Positions 28,191 to 37,357 of a DNA stretch of 64,000 bases are shown in pieces; position 1 is the stretch's first letter; every line of letters starts with the position of its first letter. The notes under the pieces were generated by a model. That model was not told where the DNA came from. It saw only the letters and a list, made by a program, of their open reading frames with translations, and searched no databases. This DNA is from Streptococcaceae bacterium ESL0729. GTDB taxonomy: Bacteria > Bacillota > Bacilli > Lactobacillales > Streptococcaceae. The stretch is taken from positions 775,001 through 839,000 of the forward strand of contig CP113924.1 of NCBI GenBank assembly GCA_029391995.1, given 5' to 3'. Position numbers and translations under genes: made by a program.

Positions 28191-28221
28191 AGTATAAACC
28201 CTAACCTAGTGTCAATGTCAA
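28191..28221 (-). promoter_or_regulatory. MerR-type promoter with 19-base spacer and internal dyad
   Basis: On the minus strand -35 TTGACA (28216-28221) and -10 TATACT (28191-28196) are 19 bases apart, too long for unaided polymerase and typical of MerR-activated promoters. The spacer carries the imperfect dyad AC-n-CTA-n3-TAG-n-GT. Confidence 0.75.
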
Positions 28222-28222
28222 C

Positions 28223-28254
28223 AAAAAAAGATTGAATTTAATCAATCTTTTTTT
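28223..28254 (-). terminator. Terminator after the small ORF and the HAD gene
   Basis: AAAAAAAGATTGA and TCAATCTTTTTTT flank a 6-base loop, with T runs on both strands. The stop codon of the 35-codon ORF lies in its loop and stem. Confidence 0.85.
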
Positions 28255-28345
28255 CAGCAAGTTTTTCTTGAAATTCATCAATCAAAAGACTTAAGTTTCT
28301 CCGTCCCTTAAAGATGCCATAACCAAAGAGGATCATGCCCTTCAA
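28238..28345 (-). CDS. Small protein of 32-35 residues downstream of the HAD phosphatase
   Basis: A short frame begins at TTG 28345 (AAAGG 4 bases upstream) or ATG 28336 and ends at 28238 within the terminator. It starts 10 bases after the HAD stop. The peptide has a hydrophobic start (MILFGYGIF), the basic KGRRN and an amphipathic, charged end (LIDEFQEKLAEKK). The composition, tight spacing and terminator directly at the stop favour a real gene. I do not recognise it, and too little sequence exists to suggest a function. Confidence 0.5.
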   Translation of the reverse strand: MKGMILFGYGIFKGRRNLSLLIDEFQEKLAEKKID

Positions 28346-28355
28346 GCTACCTTTC

Positions 28356-29150
28356 TTAAAACAAACGATCTAAAACTTGAGCGATTCCGTCGTGATTATT
28401 GTCTGCTGTCACATGACCGATTTCTTCTTTAATCTTCTCAGGTGCATTACCCATAACAAAGCCCTGACCCACGACCTTAAGCATGTCAAGGTCATTATAA
28501 TTATCTCCAAAGGCAATTGTATCCTTAAGATCAACATCCTTGTAGGCTGAATAGTATTCTACGGCTCCACCCTTAGAGGTTGCTCCACCCATGACCTCAA
28601 TTAAATAAGGGGCTGATGGATAGATAAGAAGGTCAGGAAACTGATTTTTTAAGACAGGTAAGATGTGGTCCATGACCTTGGGTTCTCCCATCAAAAGTAG
28701 CTTATGGACAGAAGGAAGGTCTGAAACGTCTTGAATGTCCCCTTCTTTTGAGGTAAGTGAGACTGAGGCTTCTTCTTTTTTAATCCAGTAGTCTTCCTTA
28801 TTTTGCACCAACCAGGTAGAGTAGCTGTAGGCATTCCAAACCACGCCCACTAAATTTCTTGCGACAAAGTCACAAATCCCTGCTGCTTCTTTAGCATCCA
28901 TGGTCTTTGAAAAAACTATCTCCCCATTTTCATCCTGAATTAAGGCCCCGTTATAGGAAATGATAGGTGTTGTAACCCCGATTGATTCCATAATTGGTGC
29001 AATGGCCTCAGGCATTCTAGCAGACACTGGGATAAAGTCTGACCCTTCTAAAATCACCCTTTTAATAGCCTCAGCTGTTTTTTTACTAACCGTATTTTCC
29101 CCGTTAAGGAGGGTACCATCAAGGTCACTGAATATTAATTTCTTTTTCAT
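28356..29150 (-). CDS. Cof-type HAD superfamily phosphatase
   Basis: 264 residues from ATG 29150, preceded by AAAGGA; the longer frame to 29345 adds a tail unlike the family. Motif I is DLDGTLL (nucleophile Asp9, Asp11), motif II lies near PVSAR, and motif IV is GDNYNDLDML. The C2 cap (about 85-195) marks the Cof/YbiV group, which dephosphorylates sugar phosphates, pyridoxal phosphate or flavin precursors. Specificity cannot be assigned. A cre-like sequence overlaps its promoter. Confidence 0.88.
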   Translation of the reverse strand: MKKKLIFSDLDGTLLNGENTVSKKTAEAIKRVILEGSDFIPVSARMPEAIAPIMESIGVTTPIISYNGALIQDENGEIVFSKTMDAKEAAGICDFVARNLVGVVWNAYSYSTWLVQNKEDYWIKKEEASVSLTSKEGDIQDVSDLPSVHKLLLMGEPKVMDHILPVLKNQFPDLLIYPSAPYLIEVMGGATSKGGAVEYYSAYKDVDLKDTIAFGDNYNDLDMLKVVGQGFVMGNAPEKIKEEIGHVTADNNHDGIAQVLDRLF

Positions 29151-29181
29151 TATCTGTCCTTTCAAAACTTTTCTTGCCTTA

Positions 29182-29210
29182 ATTCTAGCACATAGTATAA
29201 ACCGTTTACA
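29182..29210 (-). promoter_or_regulatory. HAD gene promoter with cre-like site
   Basis: TGC-TAGAAT (29182-29190) is an extended -10 with a weak -35 TGTAAA 17 bases upstream. The -35 overlaps TGTAAACGGTTTAT (29197-29210), which matches 12 of 14 positions of the lactococcal CcpA cre consensus as I remember it. Confidence 0.4.
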
Positions 29211-29224
29211 AATATTTAATGAAA

Positions 29225-29252
29225 TAAAAAAATAGACCCTGGGGTCTATTTT
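29225..29252 (-). terminator. Terminator after the ABC exporter pair
   Basis: AATAGACCC (29231-29239) pairs with GGGTCTATT (29242-29250); the minus strand continues with a T7 run. It follows the exporter stop at 29254. Confidence 0.85.
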
Positions 29253-29253
29253 C

Positions 29254-31002
29254 TCACTCAGTAAACTGACTATTATAAAGGTCACTATAGAGGCCATCTG
29301 CTTGTAAAAGTTCCTCGTGATTTCCCTGCTCAACAATTGATCCATCCTTCATAACAAGGATTAAATCAGCATCCCTAATTGTTGAAAGCCTGTGGGCAAT
29401 AACAAAGCTGGTCCGACCTTCCATGACCTTGTCCATAGCCTTTTGAATCAAGCTTTCAAGCCTTGTATCAACAGAACTTGTCGCCTCATCAAGAATTAAA
29501 ATCTCAGGATCTGATATAACAGCCCGTGCAATGGTTAAAAGCTGCTTTTGCCCCTGGGAGATATTGTCTCCTTCGGCATTAATCAGCATGTCATAACCTT
29601 CTGGCATGGTACGGATAAAGTGGTCAACATTAGCTGTCTTAGCTGCATCAACAACTTCGTAATCAGTAGCATCAAGCTTCCCAAAACGAATGTTATCAGC
29701 AATTGTTCCCTCATACAGCCAAGCATCTTGTAAAACCATCCCAAACATCGAACGAACATCACTTCGCTCCATGGACTTAGTATCAATACCATCAATTTTA
29801 ATGGAACCTTGTGTCACATCATAAAAACGCATTAAAAGATTAATTAGGGTTGTTTTACCAGCCCCTGTAGGACCTACAATGGCCACAGTCTGTCCTGCCT
29901 TAACCTTAAAGTTTAAGTTTTCAATCAAGGCTTTTTCAGGACTGTAAGAAAAGCTTACCCCTTCAAAGCTTACATCCCCATGGATTTTCTTGGGCAAAAT
30001 CACAGGATTTTCAGTTTTTACCTCCTCAGGCTCATCCAAGATAGCAAAAACTCGACTTGAAGCTGCACTAGCACTTTGAAGGACTGATGAAAGCTGGGTA
30101 ACATTACCCATGGGTTGACTAACCTGCCAGATATACTGGATAAAGGCCTGGAGCTGGCCGACCAGGATAACACCACTGATGGCATAGACACTTCCCACTA
30201 CTGCAATCACAGCAAATGTTAGGTAGGCTGTCATCTGAACAAGAGGCATCATAAGACCTGAGATGAAGGCTGCCTTAAATCCATTGTCCCTTAGCTGGCC
30301 ATTTACCTGTTTGAAGTTTTTAAGGGCACTTTCCTCCTGACCAAAAACTTTGATTACATTAAAACCTGTCATCGACTCTTGAACATAACCATTCATTTCA
30401 CCAAGGGAATTTTGCATGGCTTGGAAGTAATTTTGAGAGTGTTTAACAACAAATTTTGAAATCAAAATTGATAAGGGAATCATGATAATTGCAATAAGGG
30501 CCATCACACTATTGATATAAAACATCATGGCAACTGCCATAACAATGCTTAAGATGGCATTGATAATACCTACAAAGGCTTGCTGGAAGGCGTTACTTAC
30601 TGCATCCACATCATTTGTCATCCGCGATAAAATGTCACCCTGCTGGTTACTATCAAAGTAGGAAACAGGTAGGCGATTAATTTTTTCATCAATATCAGAC
30701 CTTAGATCCTTCATGGAAGTTTGAACAACCCGGGTAACTAGAAGCCCTGCAATAAGCTGGAAGGCTCCGTATAAGAACCCGAGGATTATAATCAAAATCA
30801 GGGTCTGCTTGATATAGGCAAAGTTAATGGCTTCCTTTTGGGCCAGATTTTTGGCAATTTCTGATGTTGGAAGACCTACGGCATAGGGAACTGCAACGCT
30901 AAAGGCTACAGTTAGGACGGTAAAGACGATTACCAGGTAAAAAGATATTTTATATGGCTTGATATAGTGCCATATCCTCATTAAAGAAGAAAAAGTTTTC
31001 AT
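29254..31002 (-). CDS. ABC exporter half-transporter, catalytically competent subunit
   Basis: 582 residues: six membrane helices (about 15-320) then a nucleotide-binding domain. Walker A is GPTGAGKTT, Walker B LILDEATSS with the catalytic Glu, and the switch His is in IAHRLSTI. The signature motif is non-standard, ISQGQ instead of LSGGQ. Such asymmetry is typical of heterodimeric type IV exporters (LmrCD, BmrCD, TM287/288), in which one composite site is degenerate. It overlaps the partner gene by 4 bases. A multidrug or lipid substrate is plausible but not shown. Confidence 0.9.
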   Translation of the reverse strand: MKTFSSLMRIWHYIKPYKISFYLVIVFTVLTVAFSVAVPYAVGLPTSEIAKNLAQKEAINFAYIKQTLILIIILGFLYGAFQLIAGLLVTRVVQTSMKDLRSDIDEKINRLPVSYFDSNQQGDILSRMTNDVDAVSNAFQQAFVGIINAILSIVMAVAMMFYINSVMALIAIIMIPLSILISKFVVKHSQNYFQAMQNSLGEMNGYVQESMTGFNVIKVFGQEESALKNFKQVNGQLRDNGFKAAFISGLMMPLVQMTAYLTFAVIAVVGSVYAISGVILVGQLQAFIQYIWQVSQPMGNVTQLSSVLQSASAASSRVFAILDEPEEVKTENPVILPKKIHGDVSFEGVSFSYSPEKALIENLNFKVKAGQTVAIVGPTGAGKTTLINLLMRFYDVTQGSIKIDGIDTKSMERSDVRSMFGMVLQDAWLYEGTIADNIRFGKLDATDYEVVDAAKTANVDHFIRTMPEGYDMLINAEGDNISQGQKQLLTIARAVISDPEILILDEATSSVDTRLESLIQKAMDKVMEGRTSFVIAHRLSTIRDADLILVMKDGSIVEQGNHEELLQADGLYSDLYNSQFTE

Positions 31003-32732
31003 TTTTTCAATTCCTCCTCTGAAAGTTGTGAGCTTGCAATGTCATAGTAAATTGGGCAGCTTTCAAGAAGTTCCCTGTGACTACCAATTCCTACTACATC
31101 TCCTTCGTTAAGAACAACAATCTTGTCAGCATCCATAATGGTTCCCACCCTTTGAGCAACAATTAAAAGGGCTGAATGTTTGGTCACTTCCTTAAGACTG
31201 GCTCTTAACTTCTTGTCAGTTGCATAGTCAAGGGCTGAAAAGCTGTCATCAAAGACAAAGATTTCAGGCCTTCTGATAATCGCCCTTGCAATGGCAAGCC
31301 TTTGACGCTGACCACCAGATAAGTTTGAACCACCTTCTGAAATTTTTGAGTCAAAACCATCAGGTAATTTAGAAATAAACTCAGAGGCCTGGGCAATCCG
31401 ACAGGCAAACTCCATGTCCTCAATACTTGCATCTTCCTTACCAAAGCGAAGGTTGTCAGCGATTGTCCCCTTGAAAAGCAAGGCCTTTTGGGGAATGAAG
31501 CCAATCCTACTTCTTAGGGCATGGGGATTAAAGTCACGAACGTCAACTCCGTCAACTAATACCCTTCCCTGACTGACGTCAAAGAATCTTGGAATCAGCT
31601 GAACAAGGGTTGATTTCCCGCTTCCTGTACTTCCAATAAAGGCTACAGTCTCACCAGCCTTGGCCTCAAAACTTACATTACGGATAACGGGTGTCTCAGA
31701 AGGTCCAGGATAGGCAAAGGTCACATTATCAAAAACTAGATGACCATGTTCCTTGGTTTCCTTGATTCCATCTTCTTTTATCTCAACTAAAGGCATGGTA
31801 TCAAAAGCTTCCTGGATACGACTAGCTGATACAGAAGCCCGTGGATACATCATAAAGACTGTCGCAAAAAGCATGAATGAGAAGAGGGCATGGAAGATAT
31901 ATTCGATGAAGGCTACTAGATCTCCTAGCTTCAAACTCCCGGCATCAATTTGGATACTTCCCTGCCAGATTATAAGCACCATAACGACATTAAAGAGAAC
32001 AAAGAATCCTGGCTGAGCTGACGCCATCAGGCTAAAAAGTTTGGTTGATGTACTTGCGTAAGCATCATTTACCTTCTTAAAACGCTTGTTTTCAAACTTT
32101 TCATTAACAAAGGCTCTGATAACTCTTAGTCCCGACAGATTTTCCCTCAAAATGGCATTTATTTTATCCAGATTGTGTTGCTGCTTGCTAGAAATGGGCT
32201 CAGAAACTAGAGCAATCAGGACAACTCCAACCAGCAAGAAGGGGAGGGCTGCTAGAACATACCAGCCAAGAGTCATATTTGCTCCCATGACCAAATATAA
32301 GCTGATTGAAAACATGAGAGGTGCGGTAAAGCCGATTCGCAGCACATTTTGCATGAATAGCATAATTTGATAGGCATCATTTGTAACCCTTGTTATAAGG
32401 GATGAAACACCTAGGGCTTCATATTCATTATGAGAGTAGGTCTGGATCTTTTCATAAAGATCATCTCTAATGTCAGCTGTAATATTTGCCGTAATCCTTG
32501 AGGTTACATAACCTAGAGCAATATTCAGGCTAACTCCTACAACAATAATTCCAAGCATCAGCCAGCCCATCTTATAGATATAGGGCTTGTCCTGGCCGGG
32601 AATTCCGCTATCAATCATCCAGGCCAAAATTGTTGGTAATCCTAGTTCGATTAAAATAAACCCCAGTACACAAATTAAATTCATAAATAAAAGTTTTTTA
32701 TTTTTTATGGTGTACTTCCACATTAATTTCAA
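30999..32732 (-). CDS. ABC exporter half-transporter, degenerate-site subunit
   Basis: 577 residues with six membrane helices and a nucleotide-binding domain. The signature LSGGQRQR is canonical, but Walker B reads FVFDDSFSA, with Asp in place of the catalytic Glu, and the switch His is Gln (AQRVGTI). These are the expected substitutions of the LmrC/BmrC-like partner. The start is TTG 32732 with AAAGGAGG 8 bases upstream. The upstream region contains a TATG-A-CATA dyad that could be an operator. Confidence 0.9.
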   Translation of the reverse strand: MKLMWKYTIKNKKLLFMNLICVLGFILIELGLPTILAWMIDSGIPGQDKPYIYKMGWLMLGIIVVGVSLNIALGYVTSRITANITADIRDDLYEKIQTYSHNEYEALGVSSLITRVTNDAYQIMLFMQNVLRIGFTAPLMFSISLYLVMGANMTLGWYVLAALPFLLVGVVLIALVSEPISSKQQHNLDKINAILRENLSGLRVIRAFVNEKFENKRFKKVNDAYASTSTKLFSLMASAQPGFFVLFNVVMVLIIWQGSIQIDAGSLKLGDLVAFIEYIFHALFSFMLFATVFMMYPRASVSASRIQEAFDTMPLVEIKEDGIKETKEHGHLVFDNVTFAYPGPSETPVIRNVSFEAKAGETVAFIGSTGSGKSTLVQLIPRFFDVSQGRVLVDGVDVRDFNPHALRSRIGFIPQKALLFKGTIADNLRFGKEDASIEDMEFACRIAQASEFISKLPDGFDSKISEGGSNLSGGQRQRLAIARAIIRRPEIFVFDDSFSALDYATDKKLRASLKEVTKHSALLIVAQRVGTIMDADKIVVLNEGDVVGIGSHRELLESCPIYYDIASSQLSEEELKK

Positions 32733-32845
32733 TGAATTTGCCTCCTTTTTATTATTCTACCTTAATAGTATAGTAGTATGTCATAGTTAGTGTATCATAA
32801 TTTTTTAATAAATGCCCTTTATCTGAAAATCATTGCAAATAATAG

Positions 32846-32876
32846 AAAAAAAGATTCAGCCTAAGCTAAATCTTTC
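32846..32876 (-). terminator. Terminator overlapping the parC stop
   Basis: AGATT and AATCT arms enclose the parC TAG; the minus strand then has a T7 run. The gene end and terminator are fused. Confidence 0.7.
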
Positions 32877-35280
32877 CCTCTATTACCTCTTTGACACCTT
32901 TTTCCAGGGCTTCATCAAAGATGAAAGAACCATTACTTGTCCTTTCACTTAGACCAAGATCTGATAAGTTAATATCAAATTTTTTAAGGATTAAAGAGGT
33001 TACTTGAAGGGCTGTTGAAGGGCTAGCATTTCCAGCTGCAAATACTTGATGGGGTGCTTTTTTAAGCTCCCTTAAGGTTAAGAGTCCTCTTTTAGCCCTA
33101 CTTGTAGGCTGAATATCATCAACCTTCATCTTCTTAAGTGCCCCCCTCTGACTTAAGAGATAAAATTCCTGACTCCTGATAATAAAGGCTGCTGCGAGTT
33201 CATCATCATCCTTAAGGTTAATAGCCTTAACTCCTGCTGCCTTGGCACCAAGGACTGGAACTTCAGACATGCTAAAGCGAAGGGCGTAACCAAATCTTGT
33301 AAGAAGCATGATTTGGTCAGCCTCCTGACATACTTCGACCTTTAAAACACGGTCATCAGTTGATTTAAGCTTAGCAAACTTGGTTGATTTTGACTTATAA
33401 GTCCGCCAAGGTTTAAGGTCTTCTAGGGATAGACGCTTAATCTGACCTGCCTTTGTTACTGAACTAAAGAAGAGTTCTGCTTCAAAGTCTGTAATAATTT
33501 GAGCATGAACCACCCTTTCATCAGCCTCAAAATTACTTACCGTCTGAGAAAGATGCTCTCCAATATCCTTCCATCTGATGTCAGAAAGTTCATGAACGGG
33601 CCTATAAATAAGATTGGCAAGGTTTGTAAAGACTAACAGATGAGCTGTTGTCTTAGTGTTCTCTAAAAGAACAAGCTCGTCTTCATCTTTTTTACCCAGC
33701 TCCTCAGGCTTACTAGCAGCGTAACTTCTTGGCGTCGTTCTTTTAATATATCCGTCACGGGTAATTGACACGTAGGTCTCTTCCTCACTAATCAGACTTT
33801 CAGCCTTAATCTCAACCAGCTCCACCTGATCAACCAAGCTACTTCTTCTTGGGCGTGAAAATTTCTTTTTGACCTCACGCAATTCACGCTTCATGACATT
33901 AAAGAGGGTTCTTTCATCACCAATAATAGCTTTAAGGGTCGAAATTTTTAGCTTAAGCTCTTCTTCCTCTTTTTCAAGGGCCACAATATCTGTATTAGTC
34001 AGACGGTAAAGCTGGAGGACAACAATGGCTTCTGCCTGGTCATCAGAAAAACCATAGGATATCTTAAGATTCTCCTTGGCGTCAGCCTTATTTTCACTGG
34101 CCCGAATTAGGGCTACAACCTCATCAAGAATACTTAAAACCTTAATCAGACCCTCAACAATATGAAGCCGCTTTTCAGCCTTCTTCAAATCAAAACGGCT
34201 GCGAGCCAAGATAATTTCACGGCGGTGGCTAATATAGCTCCTTAGGATTTCAATAATACCCACCTGCCTTGGTGTCATCTTATCAATGGCTACCATATTA
34301 AAATTGTAGTTGGTTTGAAGGTCTGTATACTTGTATAGATAGTTTAAGATAAGCTTTTCATCCGCATCCTTCTTAAGCTCAATGGCAATCCTTAAACCAT
34401 CTCGGTCAGATTCATCACGCACTTCAGCAATTCCTGTAAGCTTTTGATTGAGCCTGATGTCATCGATTTTTTTAACCAAACTCGCCTTGTTGACCTCATA
34501 AGGAATCTCAGTAACGATAATCTGCTTTTTACCAGCCTTTAAATTCTCGGTAGTGGTCTTACTTCTAAGAACAATACGACCTCGCCCGCTTTCATAGGCT
34601 TTTTTTATCTCATCCTTGCCTTGAATTATGGCACCTGTTGGAAAATCTGGCCCCGGAATAATCTCCATTAATTTTTCAACCTGGACATTAGGACGGTCAA
34701 TCATATAAATGGCCGCATCAATCACCTCATTTAGATTGTGGGGTGGAATTTCGGTCGCATAACCTGCTGAAATACCTGTTGATCCATTGACCAAAAGATT
34801 AGGATAGCTTGCTGGAAGAACGGTCGGTTCTTTTTCTGTATCATCAAAGTTCCAGGCAAAAGGTACTGTCTCTTTTTCGATGTCCGCTAAAAGGTAGGCT
34901 GAAATCTCACTAAGCCTAGCCTCAGTATAACGCATGGCAGCAGGCGGGTCCCCGTCCATACTTCCGTTATTTCCGTGCATCTCAATTAGGGGCTCCCCCA
35001 TCTTCCAGTCCTGACTCATCCGAATCATGGCGTCATAGATGGAGCTATCTCCGTGGGGGTGAAAATTCCCCATGACATTACCAACCGACTTGGCACTCTT
35101 CCGATAAGCCTTATCAAAGGTATTGCCATCCTTATTCATGGAATAAAGAATTCGCCTTTGAACAGGTTTTAAGCCATCACGAATATCAGGAAGGGCCCGC
35201 TCCTGAATAATATATTTTGAATAACGTCCAAAACGTTCCCCCATAATATCCTCAAGGGATAAATTTTGTATATTTGACAT
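32866..35280 (-). CDS. parC: DNA topoisomerase IV subunit A
   Basis: 804 residues. The catalytic tyrosine is Tyr118 in AAMRYTEA. The quinolone-resistance region HPHGDSSIYDAM carries Ser79 and Asp83, the susceptible-type residues at the positions used for pneumococcal ParC. The C-terminal half forms the DNA-wrapping propeller. With ParE it decatenates daughter chromosomes. The gene is separated from parE by two potassium-transport genes in the same direction, with tight spacing that suggests one transcript. Confidence 0.97.
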   Translation of the reverse strand: MSNIQNLSLEDIMGERFGRYSKYIIQERALPDIRDGLKPVQRRILYSMNKDGNTFDKAYRKSAKSVGNVMGNFHPHGDSSIYDAMIRMSQDWKMGEPLIEMHGNNGSMDGDPPAAMRYTEARLSEISAYLLADIEKETVPFAWNFDDTEKEPTVLPASYPNLLVNGSTGISAGYATEIPPHNLNEVIDAAIYMIDRPNVQVEKLMEIIPGPDFPTGAIIQGKDEIKKAYESGRGRIVLRSKTTTENLKAGKKQIIVTEIPYEVNKASLVKKIDDIRLNQKLTGIAEVRDESDRDGLRIAIELKKDADEKLILNYLYKYTDLQTNYNFNMVAIDKMTPRQVGIIEILRSYISHRREIILARSRFDLKKAEKRLHIVEGLIKVLSILDEVVALIRASENKADAKENLKISYGFSDDQAEAIVVLQLYRLTNTDIVALEKEEEELKLKISTLKAIIGDERTLFNVMKRELREVKKKFSRPRRSSLVDQVELVEIKAESLISEEETYVSITRDGYIKRTTPRSYAASKPEELGKKDEDELVLLENTKTTAHLLVFTNLANLIYRPVHELSDIRWKDIGEHLSQTVSNFEADERVVHAQIITDFEAELFFSSVTKAGQIKRLSLEDLKPWRTYKSKSTKFAKLKSTDDRVLKVEVCQEADQIMLLTRFGYALRFSMSEVPVLGAKAAGVKAINLKDDDELAAAFIIRSQEFYLLSQRGALKKMKVDDIQPTSRAKRGLLTLRELKKAPHQVFAAGNASPSTALQVTSLILKKFDINLSDLGLSERTSNGSFIFDEALEKGVKEVIEGKI

Positions 35281-35291
35281 TTTTTCTCCTA

Positions 35292-35945
35292 CTAAATCAT
35301 GTTGCTTAGGCTTGAGACAGTACCTTTTTCACCGAGGACGTAGATAAAGTCACCCAAGTGGATGACAGCATCCCCCCGGCCAATCTCAGTACTGCCGTCT
35401 TTATGCCTTATCATGGCAACATTTATTTCATGTTTTTCATAGAAACCTATCTCTGAAATTTTCTTTCCCTCAAACTTGGGATTATTGACCTTCATTTCCG
35501 CAAACATCATGTCATGTGATATTTCAAAATACTCAAAGATATTGCGGTTGACTAACTTTTCAGCCAAATTCCTGCCAGCATCATCTTCTGGCTGGATAAT
35601 GACATCTGCTCCAACCTTGGCTAAAACCTTGGCCTGAATGGGTGTTGCAGCCTTTGCAATCACCGTCTTTACCCCAAGCTCCTTGGTCAAAAGGGTGGTC
35701 AAGGTGCTGGCCTGCTCGTTTTCCCCGATGGCCACAACCACATAGTCAAAGTCCCCAATGGCAAGACTTTTAAGCATTCTTTCATCCTGGGCGTCACCTA
35801 TGACAGCCTGGGTTGCTATATCCATATAATCATTAACCAGATTCTCATTTTGATCGATGGCAAGAACTTCCTGGCCCCTTTCAATAAGGCCCTTAACTAC
35901 ACTTCCACCAAAACGTCCCAGACCAATAACTGCATATGATTTCAT
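35292..35945 (-). CDS. ktrA: KtrA/KtrC-type potassium uptake regulatory subunit
   Basis: 217 residues. An RCK_N Rossmann domain opens with YAVIGLGRFGGSVVKGL and an acidic VLAIDQN end of strand 2; VVAIGEN is the third conserved loop. A C-terminal RCK_C domain of about 80 residues follows, the place where c-di-AMP binds in relatives. It forms a cytoplasmic ring gating KtrB. It lies 11 bases before parC and 8 bases after ktrB. Confidence 0.94.
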   Translation of the reverse strand: MKSYAVIGLGRFGGSVVKGLIERGQEVLAIDQNENLVNDYMDIATQAVIGDAQDERMLKSLAIGDFDYVVVAIGENEQASTLTTLLTKELGVKTVIAKAATPIQAKVLAKVGADVIIQPEDDAGRNLAEKLVNRNIFEYFEISHDMMFAEMKVNNPKFEGKKISEIGFYEKHEINVAMIRHKDGSTEIGRGDAVIHLGDFIYVLGEKGTVSSLSNMI

Positions 35946-35953
35946 ATTTTCTC

Positions 35954-37282
35954 CTAACCAACAATAACCTGTTCCTTGGGATATTTAAAGTAAGTATCTT
36001 TTTTATCCCTATGGTTGATTGTATAAATTGTTGTAAAAAGACCAATTCGTCCGACAAACATAAGAACGATTATTAATAGCTTGCCAATAACTGATAAGTC
36101 TGGTGTCATTCCCATGGAAAATCCTGCCGTTGAGATTGCGGCTATCACCTCAAAGATAATATACTCAATTCCATTATGCTCAGGCACCTTTTCAGTCAGT
36201 AAAAGGATAAAGAGACTAATAAAGGTCACTGACATGTAAAGGAAGATAACCTCATAGACCTGCATGATCGTAGACAAAGGAATAGTCCTGTAGTGATAGG
36301 TCGTCTCCTCCTCCCGCCTTAAAATAGCCCGAATATTTAATAGTAATACTCCAAAGGTGGTCGTTTTTATCCCACCAGAGGTCGACCCACTGGTCCCCCC
36401 GATAAACATTAAAACCATGGTCAAAAAGACACCCGCATAGGCCATATTATTATAATCATAGATGGTAAAACCTGCCGTCCTTGGACTCACTGCCAAGAAG
36501 AAGTTTTGACTCAAGTAATTGAGAATGTTCCCGTCAAAATCCTTAAAATTAATAATCATAAAAAGTAAGGTTCCCCCTACAACCAATAGGACTGCCATAA
36601 CAAGGGCAATCCGGGTATGAAGGCTTAGCTTGGGATTATTTTTATAATTAAGTAAGTCCATCCAAATGATAAAGCCAAAGCCCCCTGATAAAATTAAAAG
36701 TGACATGACAGTTAACACATAGGGATTATCAGTGAAATCCATGAGTGAATTACCAAAAAGGTCAAAACCTGCATTGGAAACAGCTGACACCGAGTGAAAG
36801 ATACTGTACCATAAGCCCTTGGTCAAACCAAATAAAGGCACAAAGGACACAGCCAAAAGGAGAGCTCCCCCAACCTGAATCAGGGCCATCATCTTGATAA
36901 TATACTTAATCAAATAAAAGGCTCGTCCAGAACTTGCAAAGCTATAAGACTCTTTGATGACCATTGAATATTTGAGGCTGGGATTTTGCCCTGTCAAAGT
37001 AAGAAGCATGACAACCACCGTCATAAAACCAAGGCCGCCTACCTCATTCATAACAAGGATGGCAAGCTGGCCCCAAAAGGACCAATGATAGGCTGTTGGA
37101 AGAGTGGTAAGGCCTGTAACGCAGGTCGCACTTGTAGCTGTAAAAAAGGCATCTAACAGGTGGGTAACCTGACCTGTCTTACTGGAAAAAGGCATCATCA
37201 GAACAAGGGTTCCTAACAAAATAATCAAAAGAAAGCCAAGGCTTATAATTTGAGCTGGTTTTAGTTTACTAAAAAACTTCAT
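35954..37282 (-). CDS. ktrB: KtrB-type potassium transporter membrane subunit
   Basis: About 442 residues from ATG 37282, the family's usual MKFFSKLKPAQ start. Four P-loop repeats carry the filter Gly positions: TSATCVTGL, SAVSNAGFD, SPRTAGF and AISTAGF. A small-residue gating loop (GGTSGSTSGG) lies in the third repeat. It moves K+ (often with Na+) and pairs with the RCK subunit encoded next. Its place directly behind parE is unusual. Confidence 0.94.
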   Translation of the reverse strand: MKFFSKLKPAQIISLGFLLIILLGTLVLMMPFSSKTGQVTHLLDAFFTATSATCVTGLTTLPTAYHWSFWGQLAILVMNEVGGLGFMTVVVMLLTLTGQNPSLKYSMVIKESYSFASSGRAFYLIKYIIKMMALIQVGGALLLAVSFVPLFGLTKGLWYSIFHSVSAVSNAGFDLFGNSLMDFTDNPYVLTVMSLLILSGGFGFIIWMDLLNYKNNPKLSLHTRIALVMAVLLVVGGTLLFMIINFKDFDGNILNYLSQNFFLAVSPRTAGFTIYDYNNMAYAGVFLTMVLMFIGGTSGSTSGGIKTTTFGVLLLNIRAILRREEETTYHYRTIPLSTIMQVYEVIFLYMSVTFISLFILLLTEKVPEHNGIEYIIFEVIAAISTAGFSMGMTPDLSVIGKLLIIVLMFVGRIGLFTTIYTINHRDKKDTYFKYPKEQVIVG

Positions 37283-37357
37283 ATATCCCCACAATCTAGC
37301 AAGTCATCTTCTAAATCTCTTAAGCTGACCAATCTAGTTAATTATAGCCAGTCTGAC

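Noticed and set aside
29151-29345. N-terminal 65-codon extension of the HAD phosphatase
   Set aside because: It covers the promoter and the ABC terminator; the internal ATG 29150 has a ribosome binding site and gives the family start.
32866-35280. Quinolone-resistance changes in parC
   Set aside because: Ser79 and Asp83 are the susceptible-type residues.
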